Source of the DNA: SIG653 sp964509125
GTDB taxonomy: Bacteria; Bacillota; Clostridia; Oscillospirales; CAG-382
Length of the DNA: 64,000 nucleotides
Assembly (NCBI GenBank): GCA_964509125.1
Contig: CAZDVZ010000001.1
Span: 66,598 to 130,597 of the forward strand
Reading direction: 5' to 3'
Shown here: in pieces, positions 62,528 through 64,000 of the stretch
Layout: each line of letters starts with the position of its first letter
Position numbering within the stretch: the first letter of the stretch is position 1
Notes under the pieces: generated by a model
Told to the model about the DNA's origin: nothing
The model's database searches: none
The model's input: only the letters and a program-made list of their open reading frames with translations
Made by a program: the position numbers and the translations under genes

Positions 62528-64000
62528 GTGCAAATGGTTAAAAGCTGTAAGTTGGGCAGAAATGAAAGAATGTCATTTTCAAAGCACGAAGAAGTGCTTG
62601 AAATGCCGGATCTTATAGAGATTCAGAAAAAATCCTTCAAAGAGTTTATCGAAAAAGGAATTAAAGAAGTTTTGGAAGATGTTTCGCCTATGGTGGACTA
62701 TTCCGGAAACCTTATTATCGAATTTTACGATTATTCTTTGAGCGACACTCCCAGATTTTCCGTAGAAGAGTGTAAAGAGAGAGATGTTGACTATTCTGTA
62801 CGTTTTACCGTGAAGGCTCGTCTTATTAATAAGGCGACGGGAAATATCATTAACCAAAATGAGATCTTCATGGGTAATTTCCCAATGATGACCGATGGCG
62901 GTACGTTCATTATCAACGGCGCAGAGAGAGTTATTGTTTCTCAGATAGTTCGTTCTCCCGGTGCATATTATGAGAGCACCAGTGATAAAAACGGAAAAGA
63001 ACTTTTTTCTTCTACTATCATCCCTTACAGAGGCGCATGGCTTGAATATGAAACAGACGCTTCCGATGTCTTTTATGTAAGGATCGACAAAAACAGAAAG
63101 CTTCCCGTAACTGTTCTTCTCAGAGCATTTGGTTTAGGCGAGGATGAGCAGATATATGAGCTTTTCGGAAGAGAAGAAAAGCTTGTTAAAACGGCTGAGA
63201 AGGATATTTCTGTTTCCGAAGCGTTGAAATATAAAACCTCTCCTTCCGACGAGGCGCTTAAGGAGATCTATAAAAAGCTTCGTCCCGGAGATCCTCCTAT
63301 CGTAGAAAGTGCACAGGTTCTTCTTAATAACCTTTTCTTTGATACTAAACGCTATGAGATCTCTTCTGTAGGAAGATACAAGTTTAATAAAAAGTTAGGA
63401 CTTGCAAAGCGTATTGTCGGTTTATCTTTGGCTGAGCCTGCTGTTTCTCCAATTACCGGCGAAATTATATGTATGCCCGGCGAAAAGCTTACAAAAGAAG
63501 ATGCGGAACTTATTGAAAACAATGCTGTTTGGAGAGTTGTTGTTGAGGCAGAAGACGGCGAAAACGTGGTTGTTCTTTCCAATAAGACCGTTGATGCAGA
63601 AAAGCTCTGTGGAATATCCAACGAAGAGTTGGGACTTTCCGAAAAAGTTAGCATTGATCCTTTTATGGAGATATTAAACGAAGTAGGCACATCGGATCTT
63701 GATGCTCTTCGTGATGCGATAAGAGATAGACAAAACGAACTTGTTGCAAAACATATTACTCTTGATGACATTTTTGCGTCTGTTAACTATATGCTCAACT
63801 TGAGCCATGGTGTTGGAAGTTGTGACGACATTGACCACTTGGGCAACAGAAGACTTCGTTCTGTTGGGGAGCTTTTGCTCAATCAGCTCAGAATCGGCTT
63901 CTCCCGCATGGATAGAAATGTTAAAGATAAAATGAACGTGCAGAATATGGAATCTGTTACTGTTCAGTCGCTTATTAATACAAGGCCCATTTCTGCTGCT
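62528..64000 (+). CDS. rpoB: RNA polymerase beta subunit, N-terminal part (continues beyond window)
   Basis: About 490 codons are visible and open to the right edge. The start region reads MVKSCKLGRNERMSF, LEMPDLIEIQKKSF follows, and then GTFIINGAERVIVSQIVRSPG, the first highly conserved beta block. The last visible residues (SVTVQSLINTRPISAA) are just before the rifampicin region. AAGGAG lies 5 bases before GTG 62528 and 11 before ATG 62534; the latter matches relatives better, so either may be used. rpoC presumably follows outside the window. Confidence 0.96.
   Translation, partial: MQMVKSCKLGRNERMSFSKHEEVLEMPDLIEIQKKSFKEFIEKGIKEVLEDVSPMVDYSGNLIIEFYDYSLSDTPRFSVEECKERDVDYSVRFTVKARLINKATGNIINQNEIFMGNFPMMTDGGTFIINGAERVIVSQIVRSPGAYYESTSDKNGKELFSSTIIPYRGAWLEYETDASDVFYVRIDKNRKLPVTVLLRAFGLGEDEQIYELFGREEKLVKTAEKDISVSEALKYKTSPSDEALKEIYKKLRPGDPPIVESAQVLLNNLFFDTKRYEISSVGRYKFNKKLGLAKRIVGLSLAEPAVSPITGEIICMPGEKLTKEDAELIENNAVWRVVVEAEDGENVVVLSNKTVDAEKLCGISNEELGLSEKVSIDPFMEILNEVGTSDLDALRDAIRDRQNELVAKHITLDDIFASVNYMLNLSHGVGSCDDIDHLGNRRLRSVGELLLNQLRIGFSRMDRNVKDKMNVQNMESVTVQSLINTRPISAA

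Overview
The window comes from the replication-origin region of a low-GC, endospore-forming, anaerobic Firmicute of the class Clostridia, probably an uncultured Oscillospirales-like lineage. The reasons are the rpmH-dnaA-dnaN-recF-remB-gyrB-gyrA order, a SipL-like spore-coat protein (SPOCS plus LysM), a two-gene SUF-type Fe-S assembly set, and cohesin and dockerin proteins typical of gut and rumen Clostridia. Two runs of exactly 100 N, both inside tandem repeats, mark it as a scaffolded draft assembly.

Layout. 1-8.4 kb: a partial unknown gene, a PfkB-like protein with an altered active site, a lipoprotein, a beta-lactamase-fold hydrolase with a flavin reductase, and an OmpR/histidine-kinase pair followed by a six-PepSY secreted protein with matching promoter sites. 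8.4-18.3 kb (minus strand): a cohesin protein with five C-terminal modules, then a three-gene operon (P2-type cation ATPase and two fused ABC transporters) behind a yybP-ykoY (manganese) riboswitch that has a legible terminator/antiterminator. 18.3-22.1 kb (minus): a decayed AlgI-type remnant, then rpmH-rnpA-yidD-yidC-jag; mnmE, mnmG, rsmG and parAB, which often follow, are absent. 22.1-31.8 kb (plus): dnaA, an oriC with DnaA-box-like sites and a DnaA-trio, dnaN, recF, remB, gyrB, gyrA and an Sfp-type transferase. 31.9-33.6 kb: two dockerin proteins.

33.7-36.3 kb is an AT-rich island without convincing genes. It carries about eleven parS-like sites, seven of them in a 40-bp tandem array, together with helically spaced GTGAAAAAC motifs also found in oriC. 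This centromere/origin-like island is the most striking feature. It fits with a DnaA whose DNA-recognition signature is altered.

36.3-51 kb: a small membrane protein, SipL-like protein, M20 dipeptidase, orphan fumarase beta subunit, DivIVA, an AGCS symporter overlapping a second P2-type ATPase, rpmE, a leucine-rich-repeat surface protein, asd, a membrane-anchored cohesin protein and a flavoprotein. 51-59.7 kb (minus): a CpsC-CpsD-CpsB phosphoregulatory set running into a minimal SufC/SufB pair and a CopA-type ATPase, then a beta-helix lipoprotein. 59.8-64 kb (plus): serC and a 3-phosphoglycerate dehydrogenase behind a structured leader, then the start of rpoB with its own promoter.

All calls come from reading the sequence. 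No database search was run, so family names rest on recognised motifs and known gene order.
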